Positions 53,617-64,000 of a stretch of DNA of 64,000 bases are shown one piece after another. The DNA comes from Okapia johnstoni (Eukaryota; Chordata; Mammalia; Artiodactyla; Giraffidae), in assembly GCA_024291935.2 (NCBI GenBank), contig CM044309.1, positions 101,147,628 to 101,211,627 on the forward strand, written 5' to 3'. Both the position numbers and the translations under genes were made by a program. The notes under the pieces were generated by a model. That model ran no database searches, was not told the DNA's origin, and saw only the letters and a list, made by a program, of their open reading frames with translations. Each line of letters starts with the position of its first letter. Within the stretch, counting starts at the first letter, position 1.

Positions 53617-55844
53617 ACACATACACATATACAAGTGCACACACAGTAGAATACCTCACAGCATCGCCTCAGAATCCTTCCCAAAGACTAGTCACCCGTT
53701 TGGTCCCTGTGGTCACATGCAACATTCTGTCCCTGACCTATTTCTTATGCTCATAAGTCATTTCCCAGATTTGAATTCTTTTCTTCCCATAAATATTAAA
53801 GGAAGGAAATTTGCTTCTTTCACCATGACCTTTCTAGTCTTCAAGGCTTGTTTATATGTTTTAAAGAATTCATATCAACATTATGTCTCTTGCAGGAACT
53901 TTGGCCAATTTCTTCATTATACCCTACAAGAAATAGCCTGTGGTCAAGTTAATTCAAAGCAGAATGCATGAAGTCTGTAGTGCTGGCAGGCGGGAATGAC
54001 AGTATTGACCCACGTCTCTGTAGCTATCAGCCAAGTAGACCACTTATATCGTAAAGAAAATCAGCACGGCTGGAAACTCAGCTGTTAGGACTTGAGTTGG
54101 TATTTGCTTCTTTGGACTCTCATTTCCCACCCAATATATTTTATTTTATTACAGGAAAAATAATTTAGGGCCTTGGCAAAAACAATTAAATAATTCAGAA
54201 ACTAGTGATTTTTTTTCAAATTTGTAGCTGGATCAAATATTCATAAGATGTAGATCCGTAGGTACATTTCTTAGATGGGAAGTGCATGGGACCACCAGGG
54301 CTTTATCACACTGTGGTTGACAGAGCTCAAAGGCAGGCAGCCCTGAGCTTGGTGTTTATGTTAAAAAAAAAACACGTGTTCTGTACCATTGCCTTAGATC
54401 CATTCTGCCATATCTAGACCCCTGGTGCTTGTCACTTGATGTGGCATCATTGACAATGACTAGAGCTTCAAATATACCTTTTGTCCTCTATGGTGTTTCT
54501 AGTATCCCTTTCAGTAAATTTTTAATGACCTTTCAATTTGGGGCCAAACAGCATTTGACAGAATGCACCGTTGTCTAATACTAGCACTTAGACTGGAGTG
54601 GTGTTTTTAGATAGCAATTAGTATCCACAATGCTATCATGATATTTGTGAACATACTTTAGTGTTGATCTTAATGATCCCATTACAATATGCCCTGCTTT
54701 TTTCACAAATGTGATGGTCTTGCTTTTATGATACTGTGGAGAAGCTCTGGATTTGACTTTTGATTGTAAAGGACTAAGCTAGTGTGTTTTTCCTTTCTGG
54801 GCCTGTGACTTGCTGGCATATGATCTGCTGAAGGTCTTTGGTGGGTTCCCAGTGTAGCCCTGCAGGGCAGTGTGGGAGAGAGCTGCAACCATTCTACATG
54901 TAATCACTAGGGCATGGAGATGCTGAAGCAATGTTTTGTGAACCATTAAGTGTGATGAAAGGTCTCACGGAAGTGTCCAAAAACTGTAGGGCAAGACACA
55001 ATGCTTCAGACAATATTTGTCTTTTCCATGAAACAATTCTGAATGCTTTTGACTGTGTGTAGGTTCCTTCTAAATGTATAACTGCCACCATCTTTGGCTT
55101 GCATGAATGAAATATACAACTTGGTACTTGAGTAATAATTCAGAAAACAGCCCAAAACACTCTTGGAAGTAAGAGGAATAAGAATGTTTGCTGCTGTTAC
55201 TCCTACTTATTCTAGTTGGTATTGTACAGTTTTGCTATTTGGGCTTGGTTTTGAGAGCTGTAGAATGGCTATAGGTAGTAACCTATCTATATGGCATAGC
55301 CAGGCCCCATTAAAAGTTAGATGGTGACAATAACAGAGGGAAACTCACGGCTAACAAACCCAGAATGAACACATAATCTCCTATTGGGGCCAAGTAATAA
55401 AATAGGGTTGATCTTTTTTCAGTTCTGGACCTTTACTGGTCCTTGGACATTTTGCAGTTAAATGCTTATGAAAATAAAAACATATTTTTCTGTAGTGTGT
55501 TTATATTGTCATTTAGATATGACCTGGAAGTCTATCTCTGTGATTGATTTCTGACTTCTCTGTTAGGAACCTGCCTTTGCAGAGCTAAAAGGAGTTCAAT
55601 GGCATTCAATAAAGTTACTCTTGTATTAATCTGTTCTCTTTCCAAACCATATTTGTGGGTTTTCTGTTTTTTTTTTTTTTCCACCAGCTGGGGTTTGGAT
55701 TTCTAAATAAAGCCCCAGCTGGTATGGATCTCATATTTCTACATTATGGTCATGTTTATTAACCCAAAAAGTATTCTCTATTTCAAACTTGTGATGTGTA
55801 ATAGTTACAGACAACTTTGCTCATATCACTTTCTTTCATATCCT
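53617..55844. other. 2.2-kb low-repeat block
   Basis: A-run at about 54362-54372, T-run at 55667-55680 and the hairpin at 55683-55723. No recognised repeat family and no convincing coding frame. Confidence 0.35.
55683..55723. repeat. inverted repeat, 11-bp perfect stem
   Basis: Arms 'accagctgggg' (55683-55693) and 'ccccagctggt' (55713-55723) are perfect reverse complements around a 19-base loop containing AATAAA. Pairing continues outward with a 2-base bulge. A T-run precedes it. Confidence 0.65.
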
Positions 55845-56228
55845 ACAGTATGATTTCTGTCCCAGGCCCTTTTCACATGCAATTCCTTCTACTTAGAATT
55901 CTCTATCTTTTTGCCCAGCTAATTCATCTTAAAAACTTAGCTCAAAGTAGTTTTTCAGAGAATCTTACACAAAATCTTCTACTTTGCCTTGAATTAGGTC
56001 TGTTTTTTCAATTAAAAGTTGTATATCTCTTTTTGGTGGCCCAAATCTCAAATATTATTAGATAATATATTGTGCAGCCAATTGTTTAATATCTGAATTC
56101 CCAGTCAGAATACACAAGTCTTAAAGTTGAACACTGTCTTCTTCACAGTTTTACCCCAAGCTCCTCACTCAGATCCTTGCATAGGAGATGTTCAGCTACC
56201 ATTTATTGAATGAATGAGTGAATGAATA
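55845..56228 (+). repeat. L2 LINE 3' end
   Basis: L2 landmarks: 'cccttttcacatgcaattcc', 'cttagaattctctatctttt', 'cttagctcaaagtag', 'catttattgaatgaatgagt'. AT-rich middle is poorly conserved. Confidence 0.65.
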
Positions 56229-56469
56229 TTATTTGAAGAATTTGACCAATTTTGATCCAATTTGATATATTATTAACAGATAGCAATGTATACTTTAGGT
56301 CTAGTTGTGGCTTCAACTACTACTGATTTTCTGATGTCCCACAAATCTATACAGAATTCTTTTCTGAGCTCAACATCCACTTAACCAACTCCTAATAGAA
56401 CATCCTTTTCTGAACCTAAGAGAAGCCTTTAAATCTCAAGCTGCCCAAACTGGATCATGACAGAACCAA

Positions 56470-57000
56470 TAGGATGTATATATATATGAGGAGATTTACT
56501 ATAGGAATTGGCTCACATGGAGGCCAAGAATTTTCATGATTTGTGTCTATAAGCTGGAGAACCAGAAAAGCCAGTGGTATAATTTAGTTTGAATCCAAAA
56601 GCCTGAGAACCAAGGGAGCCAGTGGTCTAAGTCCCAGTCCAAACCCAAAAGCCTGAGAATTGGGGGAGGGGAAGGGAACATAATGTAAGTCTCAGTCTGA
56701 GACCAAAGGCCTGATTACCAAGAGCACCACGTCCAAGGGCAAGAGAAGATGGATGTTCTCTTTCTAGAGAAACAGCAAACTTGCCATTCCTTTATTTTAT
56801 TGTTCTCTTAAGGCCCTCAACATTTTGGATGATGCCCACTTGCATTGGTGAGGGTAATATTCTTTACTCAATCTAAAGAATCATATGTTAATCTCTTCTG
56901 GAAACACCCTCACAGATATACCCAGAGATAATGTTCTACCAGCTGTTTGAGATTTCCTTAGCCTAGTTAAGTTAACATATAAAATTAACCATCACGAGTC
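56470..57000. repeat. mid-age mammalian repeat, family uncertain
   Basis: Follows a common repeat order: 'ttactataggaattggctca', 'agctggagaaccagaaaagc', 'aagcctgagaaccaagggag', 'ggatgatgcccacttgcatt', 'gaaacaccctcacagatata', 'aagttaacatataaaattaa'. I recognise the element as interspersed but do not assign LTR versus L1 3'-UTR. Confidence 0.55.
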
Positions 57001-57547
57001 ACAAAATTTAGTAACATTTTCTGGATGGGGATTCTCAAAGGCAGGGGATTCTATAAATTGGGGTTTTATAGTCATAGATCCATTAGAAGTGTGGTCTGAA
57101 GGGGTTTATATGAAATAAAATTCCAATACACCTGATTGTGCATTTTTAACTCATTATAATGGAAGTATGATTCAAATTTGAACCAAAATAGAGCCAAAAA
57201 CAGCTATTGAGAGAGAAGAGGAGCTATTTCTCATATATCATTGTTTGGAGTCGAAAAATGTTTGCATCTTTCCTTCTGAAGAAAAATTAGATATTAAATA
57301 ACATTTGATATGTGACAAGTAAACAGTGTCTAATCTGATAGCAGAGGGACATGATATATTCTGAGATAGATGTTGAAATTGAACAAGAAACTGAGGTTGG
57401 AAAATCATCCTTTCTAGTTATATATGGGGGAACATTGTTGTTGATCAAAGTTTTAATGGAAAAATTTGTTCAACAGGATCCCACGTAGTTCCATTTGAAC
57501 GAGGCTGGCTCCAGAAGTTGATCCGGTCTCGTGACTTAGTGGGAGTG
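57001..57547. other. single-copy DNA
   Basis: No repeat or coding signature recognised. Confidence 0.35.
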
Positions 57548-57752
57548 AGTCAGTCCCTCAGTCATGTCCAGCTCTTTGAGACCCTATGGACAGTAGTGCG
57601 CCAGGCTCCTCTGTCCTTGGGGTTCTCCAGGCAAGAACACTGGAGTGAGTTGCCGTACCCTTCTCCCGGAGATCTTCCCCACTGAGGGATCAAACCCACA
57701 TCTCCTGCATTGCAGACAAATTCTTTACTGTCTGAGCCACCAGAGACTTCAA
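57548..57752 (-). mobile_element. Bov-tA SINE, antisense
   Basis: 'tcagtccctcagtcatgtcc' through 'tactgtctgagccaccagag'. Complete. Confidence 0.92.
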
Positions 57753-58829
57753 AATGCTTCATTCTTTGAGGCTTTTCTATGTACCAACTGTCAAATCACT
57801 CTCTGTAGCTCACACTTTTCTCAACATCTGTATCAAAGAGTATTCTCTTGAGAGGTGAGAAAAGATCACGATATTTTAAATTTTACAAGAGATATGCTGA
57901 ATTTTAGATTTTGGGGGGAATATGAAAAATGAAGTGTATCTGGAGTAGCTCATCACAATTCTGGAGCAAGTACTGGGTAAGGAGATATCCAATTACGTTA
58001 CAGTTCATGGAACTGACTTGAGTTTATTCTTTATCCCCATATTGGTCATGTTGGATTTAGAGGTTTTGAATTTCAAAATGTTTTTAATAAAAGAAATGTT
58101 TTCTGTTAGGGGTCATCTCTGGTCAATTGTTTATCCCTCAGTGCTCAGTGAGCTTCTCTTCTTCTTCAAGCACTCAGCCCAGGATATTGCATGCAAGACT
58201 TTTAATAAATGAAAGAACTTGTAGAGCTTGGAAAGAAACCACAGCATTTTTTCAAGGTCTATGAATTGATGGGTGTGGTTAGGTGATAAGAGGACTTATC
58301 AGAAACATGTAGTGGCAGGAGTTGACACTTGTGTCTGGCAGTGATAAGGGGAACCTTCCTTTCCTTTGTGATCATTTGTTTTTGCTTTGCCTCGAGGATG
58401 AGAAGATACAGTCACTTAGAACTGTGAACTTCCAACATAAATAGCATTTCCATCCTAATTGAGAAATAGCCAGGGATGAATGAACCTCGCCCTCATGGAC
58501 TTCAGATGTGAAGTTCCTGGAGTTTCAAACAACTCTGAAGACTTAAAAGCATTAAGACGTATTTTTCCTATTATAAAAGCAATCTCTGTTTAGGTTTTCT
58601 TATATGTGGATAGTAGCAAAAAAAATAGTATATTATTTTCTAGTAGCACTTAACTGTTGTCCAATGACCTTTTGATTTTGTGCCATTTTACCTATAATAG
58701 TGAGACAATCTCAAGGAAAGAGCTTAATTATCTTTCAATGCTTAGTACCTTTGTATCACATCCATTTATGACTGTGGACTAAATGAGCAAGAGAGGTTAT
58801 TGCAACCATTGTTTCAGATCTACAGTTAT
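57753..58829. other. AT-rich single-copy DNA
   Basis: A weak L2-tail-like segment at about 58130-58212. No coding signature. Confidence 0.35.
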
Positions 58830-59277
58830 ATAACCAATAGTAACTATCACACAGGAAAAAGTAATCTGATTAATAAATGGGCAGAGGAATTGAATAGACA
58901 TTTTCCCCAAGAAGACATACAAATGGACAACAGGTACATGAAAATGTGCTCAACATTGCTAATCATCAGGGAAATTCAGATCAAAACCATGAGGAGATAT
59001 CACCTCCCACCTGTTAGAATGGCTACCACCAAAAAGACAAGTGTTGGCAAATGTATGGAGAAAAGGAAATGCTTGTACATAGTTAGTGGGAATGTATGGG
59101 AATACAGCCATTATGGAGATTCTTCAAAAAATTAAAAATAGAACTACCATACAATCCCACAATCCCACTTCTAGATGTATATCCAAAGAAAATGAAAACT
59201 GGATATTGAAGAGATACCTGCCTTGCCATGTTTACTGCAGCATCATTCACAACAGTCAAGATATGGAAACAACCTAA
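58830..59277 (+). pseudogene. L1 ORF2 C-terminal region, frameshifted
   Basis: Two overlapping frames: '[20 protein letters not shown]', '[20 protein letters not shown]' (to 59135), then another frame to 59277 ending near 'HVYCSIIHNSQDMETT'. At least one frameshift. No RT catalytic region is included. Confidence 0.85.
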
Positions 59278-59591
59278 ACAATCAATATATGAATAGATAA
59301 AGAAAATGGGGTATCTATACTCGACACAATGGAATATTATTCAACCCTGAGGAACAATGAAATCTTGCTATTTGCAACAGGATGGATGAAACTGGAGGGT
59401 GTTATGCTAAGTGAAATAAGCCAGACAGAGAAGGACAAATACTGTATGGCATCACTTAAGTGTGGAATCTTTAAAAGAAAAAAGTCAAACTCTTAGATAA
59501 TAGAAAAGTGGTTGCCAGGGGCTTGTGGGGGTGGGTGGGAGAAATAGGTTGAGTTTTGTGAAAGGGATCTAATGTAAAATGTGGTGAATAT

Positions 59592-59805
59592 GCTTCCCTG
59601 GTGGCTCAGTGGTAACGAATCCGTCTGCTAAAGCAAGAGACCCAGGTTCCATCCCTCGGTTGGGAAGATTGCCTGGAGAAGGAAATGGCTACTCACTCTA
59701 ATATTCTTTTCTGGAGAATTCCATGAACAGAGGAGCCTGGTGGGCTACAGTCCATGGGGTTGCAAAGAGTCAGACACGACTGAGCAACTAACACTTTCAC
59801 ACTTC
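59592..59805 (+). mobile_element. Bov-tA SINE inside L1
   Basis: 'gcttccctggtggctcagtg' to 'gacacgactgagcaactaac'. It separates L1 3'-UTR sequence, so it is younger than the L1. Confidence 0.93.
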
Positions 59806-59849
59806 ATAGCTGATGAACTGTACTGTAAAACTGAAGTTTGCTAAAAAGG

Positions 59850-59985
59850 GTGTGTGCTAAGTCACTTCAGTTGTGTCCGACTCCTTGTGACCCCATGGAT
59901 TGTAGCCCGCCAGGCTCTTCTGTCCATGGGATTCTCCAGGTAGGCAAGAATACTGGAAAGGGTTGCCCTGCCCTCCTCTAGTTGC
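59850..59985 (-). mobile_element. Bov-A/Bov-tA fragment, antisense, inside L1
   Basis: 'gtgctaagtcacttcagttg' to 'caagaatactggaaagggtt'. No head, so Bov-A-type or truncated Bov-tA. Confidence 0.88.
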
Positions 59986-60065
59986 TAAAGAGAGTAGAAC
60001 TTAAATGTTCTCATTAAAAAAGAGATAAATGCAAAAAGAAATGGCTGTGTTAATTAAATGGGATG

Positions 60066-61037
60066 GTTGTTGTTCAGTTGCTCAGTTGTGTCCAACTCTT
60101 TGTGACCCCATGGACTGCAGCACACCAGGCTTCCCTGTCCTTCACATCTCCCGGAGCTTGCTCAAACTCATGCCCATTGAATCAGTGATGCCATCCAACC
60201 ATCTCATCCTCTGTTGTTCCCTTCTCCTGCCTTCAATCTTTTCCAGCCTCAGGGCCTTTTCTGATGAGTCAGCTCTTTGCATCAGGTGGCCAATTATTGG
60301 AGGTTCAGTATTAGTCCCTCCAATGAATATTCAGGACTGATTTCCTTTAGGATGGACTGGTTGATCTCTTTGCAGTCCATGGGACTCTCAAGAGCCTTCT
60401 CCAACACCACAGTTCAAAAACATCAATTCTTTGGTGCTCAGCCTTCTTTATAGTCCAACTCTCACATCCATACATGACTACTAGAAAAACCGTAGCTTTG
60501 ACTAGATGGACCTTTGCCGACAAAGAAATTCTCTGCTTTTTAATATGCTGTCTAGGTTGGTCATAACTTTTCTTCCAAGGAGCAAGCATCTTTTAATTTC
60601 ATGGCTGCAGTCACCATCTTAAGTGATTATAGAGCCCATGAAAATAAAGTCTGTCACTATTTCCATTGTTTCCCCATTTATTTGCCATGAAGTGATGGGA
60701 CCGGATGCCATGATCTTAGTTTTTTGAATGTTGAGTTTTAAGCCAGCTTTTTCACTCTCCTCTTTTTTCACTTTCATCAAGAAGCTCTTTAGTTCTTCTT
60801 CACTTTCTGACATAAGGGAGGTTATCTGCATGTCTGAGGTTATTGCTATTTCTCCCGGCAATCTTGATTCCAGCTTGTGCTTCATCCAGCCCAGCAATTC
60901 ACATGGTGTACTCTGCATATAAGTTAAATAAGCAGGGTGACAATATACAGCCTTGATGTACTCCTTTCTCAATTTGGAACCAGTCCTTTGTTCCATGTCT
61001 GGTTCTAACTGTTGCTTCTTGACATGTATACAGGGAG
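60066..61037 (-). mobile_element. BovB LINE, 5'-truncated, antisense
   Basis: Reversed 3' end ('gttgttcagttgctcagttg') back to the RT ('gttgcttcttgacatgtata'). In the minus direction the catalytic motif reads H-A-D-N instead of Y-A-D-D (near 60822-60833) and nearby bases are deleted, so this copy is dead. Same 3' boundary as the copy at 14105. Confidence 0.95.
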
Positions 61038-61299
61038 GGAATCTTTTTAAAATTGAAAAGAAAATCAACTTGCCTGGAGCAAAAGCCTGAGGCAGAGAGG
61101 GGACTTCAGAATAAGACCCACAGAGAATGGCTAGGAGGTTGTCCACCTGCTTGCAGCTACAGCAAGAAGAGGTCAGTGGAGCTTGGCTCAGTTCTCAACA
61201 GCAGTCTTTTGCAAGTCTCAGTTTACAAGCGAATTGAAGAGTGCTGTTTCTAGACCCTCACTCTTGGAAACATAAGAACTGAACTTTGTGCATAAGTTG
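61038..61299. other. single-copy DNA, nothing recognised
   Basis: No repeat or coding signature recognised. Confidence 0.35.
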
Positions 61300-61490
61300 A
61301 CTTTTTTGTGTCTCACTTTCCCCATCTGTAATATGGGGGAAATAACTGTATCTACCTCACAATTGTATCCAATTGTATCTACCTCATAGGGTTGTATAGA
61401 GGGTTTAAATGAGATAACACATTAAGAGGCTTAGAAGTGTGTTTGGCTGAGTAGAAACCACTCAACAAAGGTCAGCTATTATTATTTCCA
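61300..61490 (-). repeat. MIR SINE, antisense, with small internal duplication
   Basis: Antisense MIR: 'tctcactttccccatctgta', 'cctcatagggttgtatagag', 'tttaaatgagataacacatt'. The phrase 'ttgtatc(t/c)a' plus 'ctacctca' is repeated (about 61349-61388), indicating a small tandem duplication. Confidence 0.8.
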
Positions 61491-61916
61491 GAATTTGATT
61501 AATGGGAAGAACACCTTTTAAATCAGAAGAATAGGACTGCTAAAATGCTTTGTGTCATAGGGCTCAGAGAAAGAAGGATTTAGGGATTTCTCCCTCAGTG
61601 TCAACAAGCATGCACAGATATTATTTTACAAATTTGATCCCTCTATGCCACAATTTACTGATAAATTTTCCATAGGTACTAATGGCAGCCTACAGTTGAA
61701 TCAGTCTTCTGCCCAGTGGAAAAAGAAATCTTATGCCTATTTATTGGGTTTCACTTCTCTTTTTTCACTTATCTCTCAAATATATGTAATTTCCTCATTT
61801 TCCTTTCTGCCAGGACAGCAGAAAATGTACGAGTTGGGCAAATAGCATCATATTGCTATTCCCAGGTGGTTAGACAAAGACTGGATCTTATGTTTGCCTG
61901 GGATTATTTCAAACCT
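61491..61916. other. single-copy DNA
   Basis: No repeat or coding signature recognised. Confidence 0.35.
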
Positions 61917-61930
61917 CATGGTATATCTTG

Positions 61931-62145
61931 GGCTTCCCTGTTAGCTCAGTTGGTAAAGAATCTGCCTGCAATGCAAGAGACCCTGGTTCGATCCCTGGAT
62001 AGGGAAGATCCCCCGGAGGAGGGCATGGCAACCCACTCCAGTATTCTTGCCTGGAGAATCCCGACAGACAGAGGAGCCTGGTGGGCTACAGTCCATGGGG
62101 TCACAAAGAGTAGGACATGACTGAGCAACTAAGCACAGCACAGCA
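61931..62145 (+). mobile_element. Bov-tA SINE with target-site duplication
   Basis: Full copy, 'gcttccctgttagctcagtt' to 'gactgagcaactaagcacag', with a (cagca)n tail. Flanked by the 14-bp duplication 'catggtatatcttg' at 61917-61930 and 62146-62159. Confidence 0.97.
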
Positions 62146-62416
62146 CATGGTATATCTTGTATCTTGACACATTAGACATTTTTCTAGAACTTCATCACCC
62201 TTCATCCCCACATCCCTGTCCCTGAGTGATTTAAATTGTACATAGTAGGTTCATGTAGATATTCAGTGATTTTGGCTCAACGAAGAGAAAACCTTGATAA
62301 TGGTTCCATGGGGCCACACAATCCTTTTTATCACCTAAACTCAGAAGAGGGGAGTGTTTTCCTTTTATTTCCAGAGAACAGGTACAGTTCTGATGAACAA
62401 GGGAGTCAACATTGGT

Positions 62417-62465
<49 letters not shown>
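62417..62465. repeat. (AAT)n microsatellite
   Basis: About 16 uninterrupted AAT/TAA units. It gives the poly-Ile run in the antisense open frame at 62231-62506. Confidence 0.97.
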
Positions 62466-62544
62466 TCATCAAACTGCTTTCTGAAGTGAGCACTTGGGTG
62501 AAACACATCGTTTTCCTACTCCAAATCTAAAGTGTTGAAAATAT

Positions 62545-63340
62545 TCTCTCTCAATGAGTCTGAGGGGAAATAGGCATTCTCATACATTGCTTGTGGGAAG
62601 GAAAAATGGTATAAAGCCAGTGGAGGGGATTAGACAGTAGCTAGCTAAATCACATACACTTGTCTCTTGACTAGCAATCCTCTTTTTAGGAATCTACCCA
62701 AAGACAGTCTGGAAAAATATGAAAACATATATACCCAAGGCTATTCATCGTAGTATTGCTTGTCATTTCAAAAGACTGGGAACGACGCATTGTCTATCAA
62801 CAAAGTTTGAGACGAATAAACTAAGGTACAATTGCACAATGAATACTATGCAGCTATAAACGTAAATGTGGAGTATCTATGTATACACGGCTCTGGAGTG
62901 GTTTGCTGGACAAATGAAAACACCACAGAGCAGAACAGTACCTCTAATAAATTATCTTATATCTAAGAAAGGTGTGCAATAAGATTATATGTTCACGGGA
63001 TACTCCAGGCAAGAATACTGGAGTGGGTAGCAATTCCCCTCTGCAGGGGATAGTCCTGATCCAGGAATCGAACCCAGGCCTCCTGTATTGCAGGCAGATT
63101 CTTCCCTAAGTCACCAGAGAAGCCTGTATAGATATTTTACTCATACTTAAATAATGGAAGGATAAGACCAAACTAATAAAAATAGTTGTCTCTGTAGGAA
63201 AGGAGGGACACAGCAGATAAAATCAGTGCTTTGTAGTGTTGGGTTTTGATCTGTGTATATGTTCCATACCCAATCAAGAAACAAACTGAAACTAGTAAGC
63301 CCTCCAAATCAAAAGCAAAATGAAAAAAAATTTATTAAAA
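62545..63340 (+). repeat. old L1M/L1ME LINE 3' fragment, split by a SINE
   Basis: Landmarks in order: 'ctcatacattgcttgtggga', 'ctttttaggaatctacccaa', 'caaggctattcatcgtagta', 'gcacaatgaatactatgcag', then after the SINE 'tggaaggataagaccaaact' and 'agttgtctctgtaggaaagg'. Confidence 0.7.
62995..63127 (-). mobile_element. Bov-tA SINE fragment, antisense, inside L1M
   Basis: 'cgggatactccaggcaagaa' to 'ttcccta' and 'agtcaccagagaagcc'. The element's 3' half (BovB-tail side) is missing. Confidence 0.86.
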
Positions 63341-64000
63341 TAATCCATTCCTCATGATGCACATGAACTCAGGCCCAGAAGTGGAATGACACATTTTTTT
63401 TTGTTCAGACCCAGAAACTGAAGAACTAAGAGCTGAACTCTGGCTGATGGGAGGAGGCATCTTGGAATTCTGGTTTGCTTGTGGATCTTGGGTGGTTGAC
63501 CAATCTCCTCACATTGCACCTACTTTCTTTATTTGGTAGATGGCCATCTCATAGGAAAAGTAACATGAATCCCTAACAAAGCCAATGGTAACGTACTTTG
63601 AAAGAGGTATGATATAATTGTGTCATCTGGTTAGACTTACTAGTGAATGAGAAAAAAGCTATGAATAGCAAGCAGCTTAGGATTCTTGAGCGAATAGGAT
63701 ACCTTAGGATACCTCGGGTGACAGATTTGCACTCATAGGACCATAGTTGTGTTGATGAAGAAGCTATTGGTGCATCTGAGCTGTCATTCCTTGGACGTTG
63801 TCCTCAGAGCCATGTTCCCCATCTGCACGTACGGTGTGGAAGAACGTGGCATCTGGCTGCTCAGCAGAGCCAGCCAAAGAAGTCAGTCCCAACTTTCAAG
63901 GCAGCTTTCCTCCAAGTCGTTCTGGATGAAGATTCCAAGCCTGTGCTCCAAGCACTTTCAAAAAGTTTCTTCAGCCACAGGGAGAGAGTGAATGGTGCTG
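63341..64000. other. single-copy DNA with open frames running off the window edge
   Basis: From 63739 (after a stop at 63736-63738) the forward frame is open for 87 codons to the window end, without an ATG start, reading '...CVDEEAIGASELSFLG...VLDEDSKPVLQALSKSFF...'. A second frame (63749-63991) is also open, so openness alone is weak evidence. An AG precedes the frame ('actcatag'). I do not recognise a family. It could be an exon edge, a pseudogene or chance. Confidence 0.25.

Larger units (their letters stand above)
58830..60065 (+). mobile_element. L1 LINE 3' portion, split by two SINEs
   Basis: Sense L1 ORF2 end and 3' UTR: 'aatctgattaataaatgggc', 'gacattttccccaagaagac', 'atcatcagggaaattcagat', 'ttggaaatatggaa'-type region, 'gaaataagccagacagagaa', then 3' UTR 'tagataatagaaaagtggtt'. 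Continues between and after the SINEs at 59592 and 59850 ('gagagtagaacttaaatgtt'). An antisense BovB abuts the end. Confidence 0.9.

Noticed and set aside
543..62145. tRNA genes at the SINE heads
   Set aside because: The B-box-like 'ggttcgatccc' belongs to tRNA-derived SINE heads. No acceptor stem or cloverleaf is maintained.
62231..62506. Poly-isoleucine open frame
   Set aside because: Produced by the (AAT)n microsatellite at 62417-62465.
1..64000. CRISPR arrays, prokaryotic operons, insertion sequences or phage
   Set aside because: The repeat content is that of a ruminant nuclear genome. No regularly spaced direct repeats or prokaryotic gene arrangement is present.

Overview
The window is non-coding nuclear DNA from a ruminant, most likely a bovid. 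The diagnosis comes from the repeats. There are about thirty copies of tRNA-headed Bov-tA and BovB-derived Bov-A/Bov-A2 SINEs, seven recognisable BovB (RTE-class) LINE pieces, one CHR SINE and young artiodactyl-type L1 tails. The sequence alone does not separate cattle from sheep, goat, buffalo or yak. I found no intact protein-coding gene, no convincing exon, no true tRNA or rRNA gene and no CpG island. Every long open frame lies in a transposon, runs antisense to one, or is unsupported.

Layout: 1-8000 is mostly single-copy with old fragments (MER5A-like, MIR, L1M) and a few SINEs, including a low-repeat block (1010-1640) with the look of conserved non-coding DNA. 8042-9240 holds an ancient CR1/L3 LINE fossil split by a MIR. 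9400-18200 mixes single-copy DNA, an inverted repeat (10669-11078), an antisense BovB (14105-15190), a Bov-A2 and a MaLR LTR. 18400-24270 is a transposon pile-up at least four levels deep: BovB, interrupted by L1, interrupted by a near full-length BovB, which itself carries an inverted BovB fragment. 24300-31400 is mainly single-copy with MIR, MaLR and CHR pieces. 31400-35700 is L1-rich and contains a 94-bp local duplication. 35700-46000 is comparatively repeat-poor, with the longest low-repeat block at 38202-40520. 46100-53600 is SINE-rich and contains an inverted SINE pair flanked by one shared target-site duplication. 53600-58800 is mostly single-copy. 58830-64000 is L1, BovB, SINE and an older L1M fragment.

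No genes work together here. The window is a record of layered retrotransposition: many young SINEs keep target-site duplications and interrupt older LINE/LTR remnants, so relative insertion order can be read directly. Family names for the youngest and best-known repeats (BovB, Bov-tA, Bov-A2, CHR, MIR, L2, MaLR) are recalled from consensus knowledge and are firm at family level. Subfamily names and the edges of older repeats are approximate.
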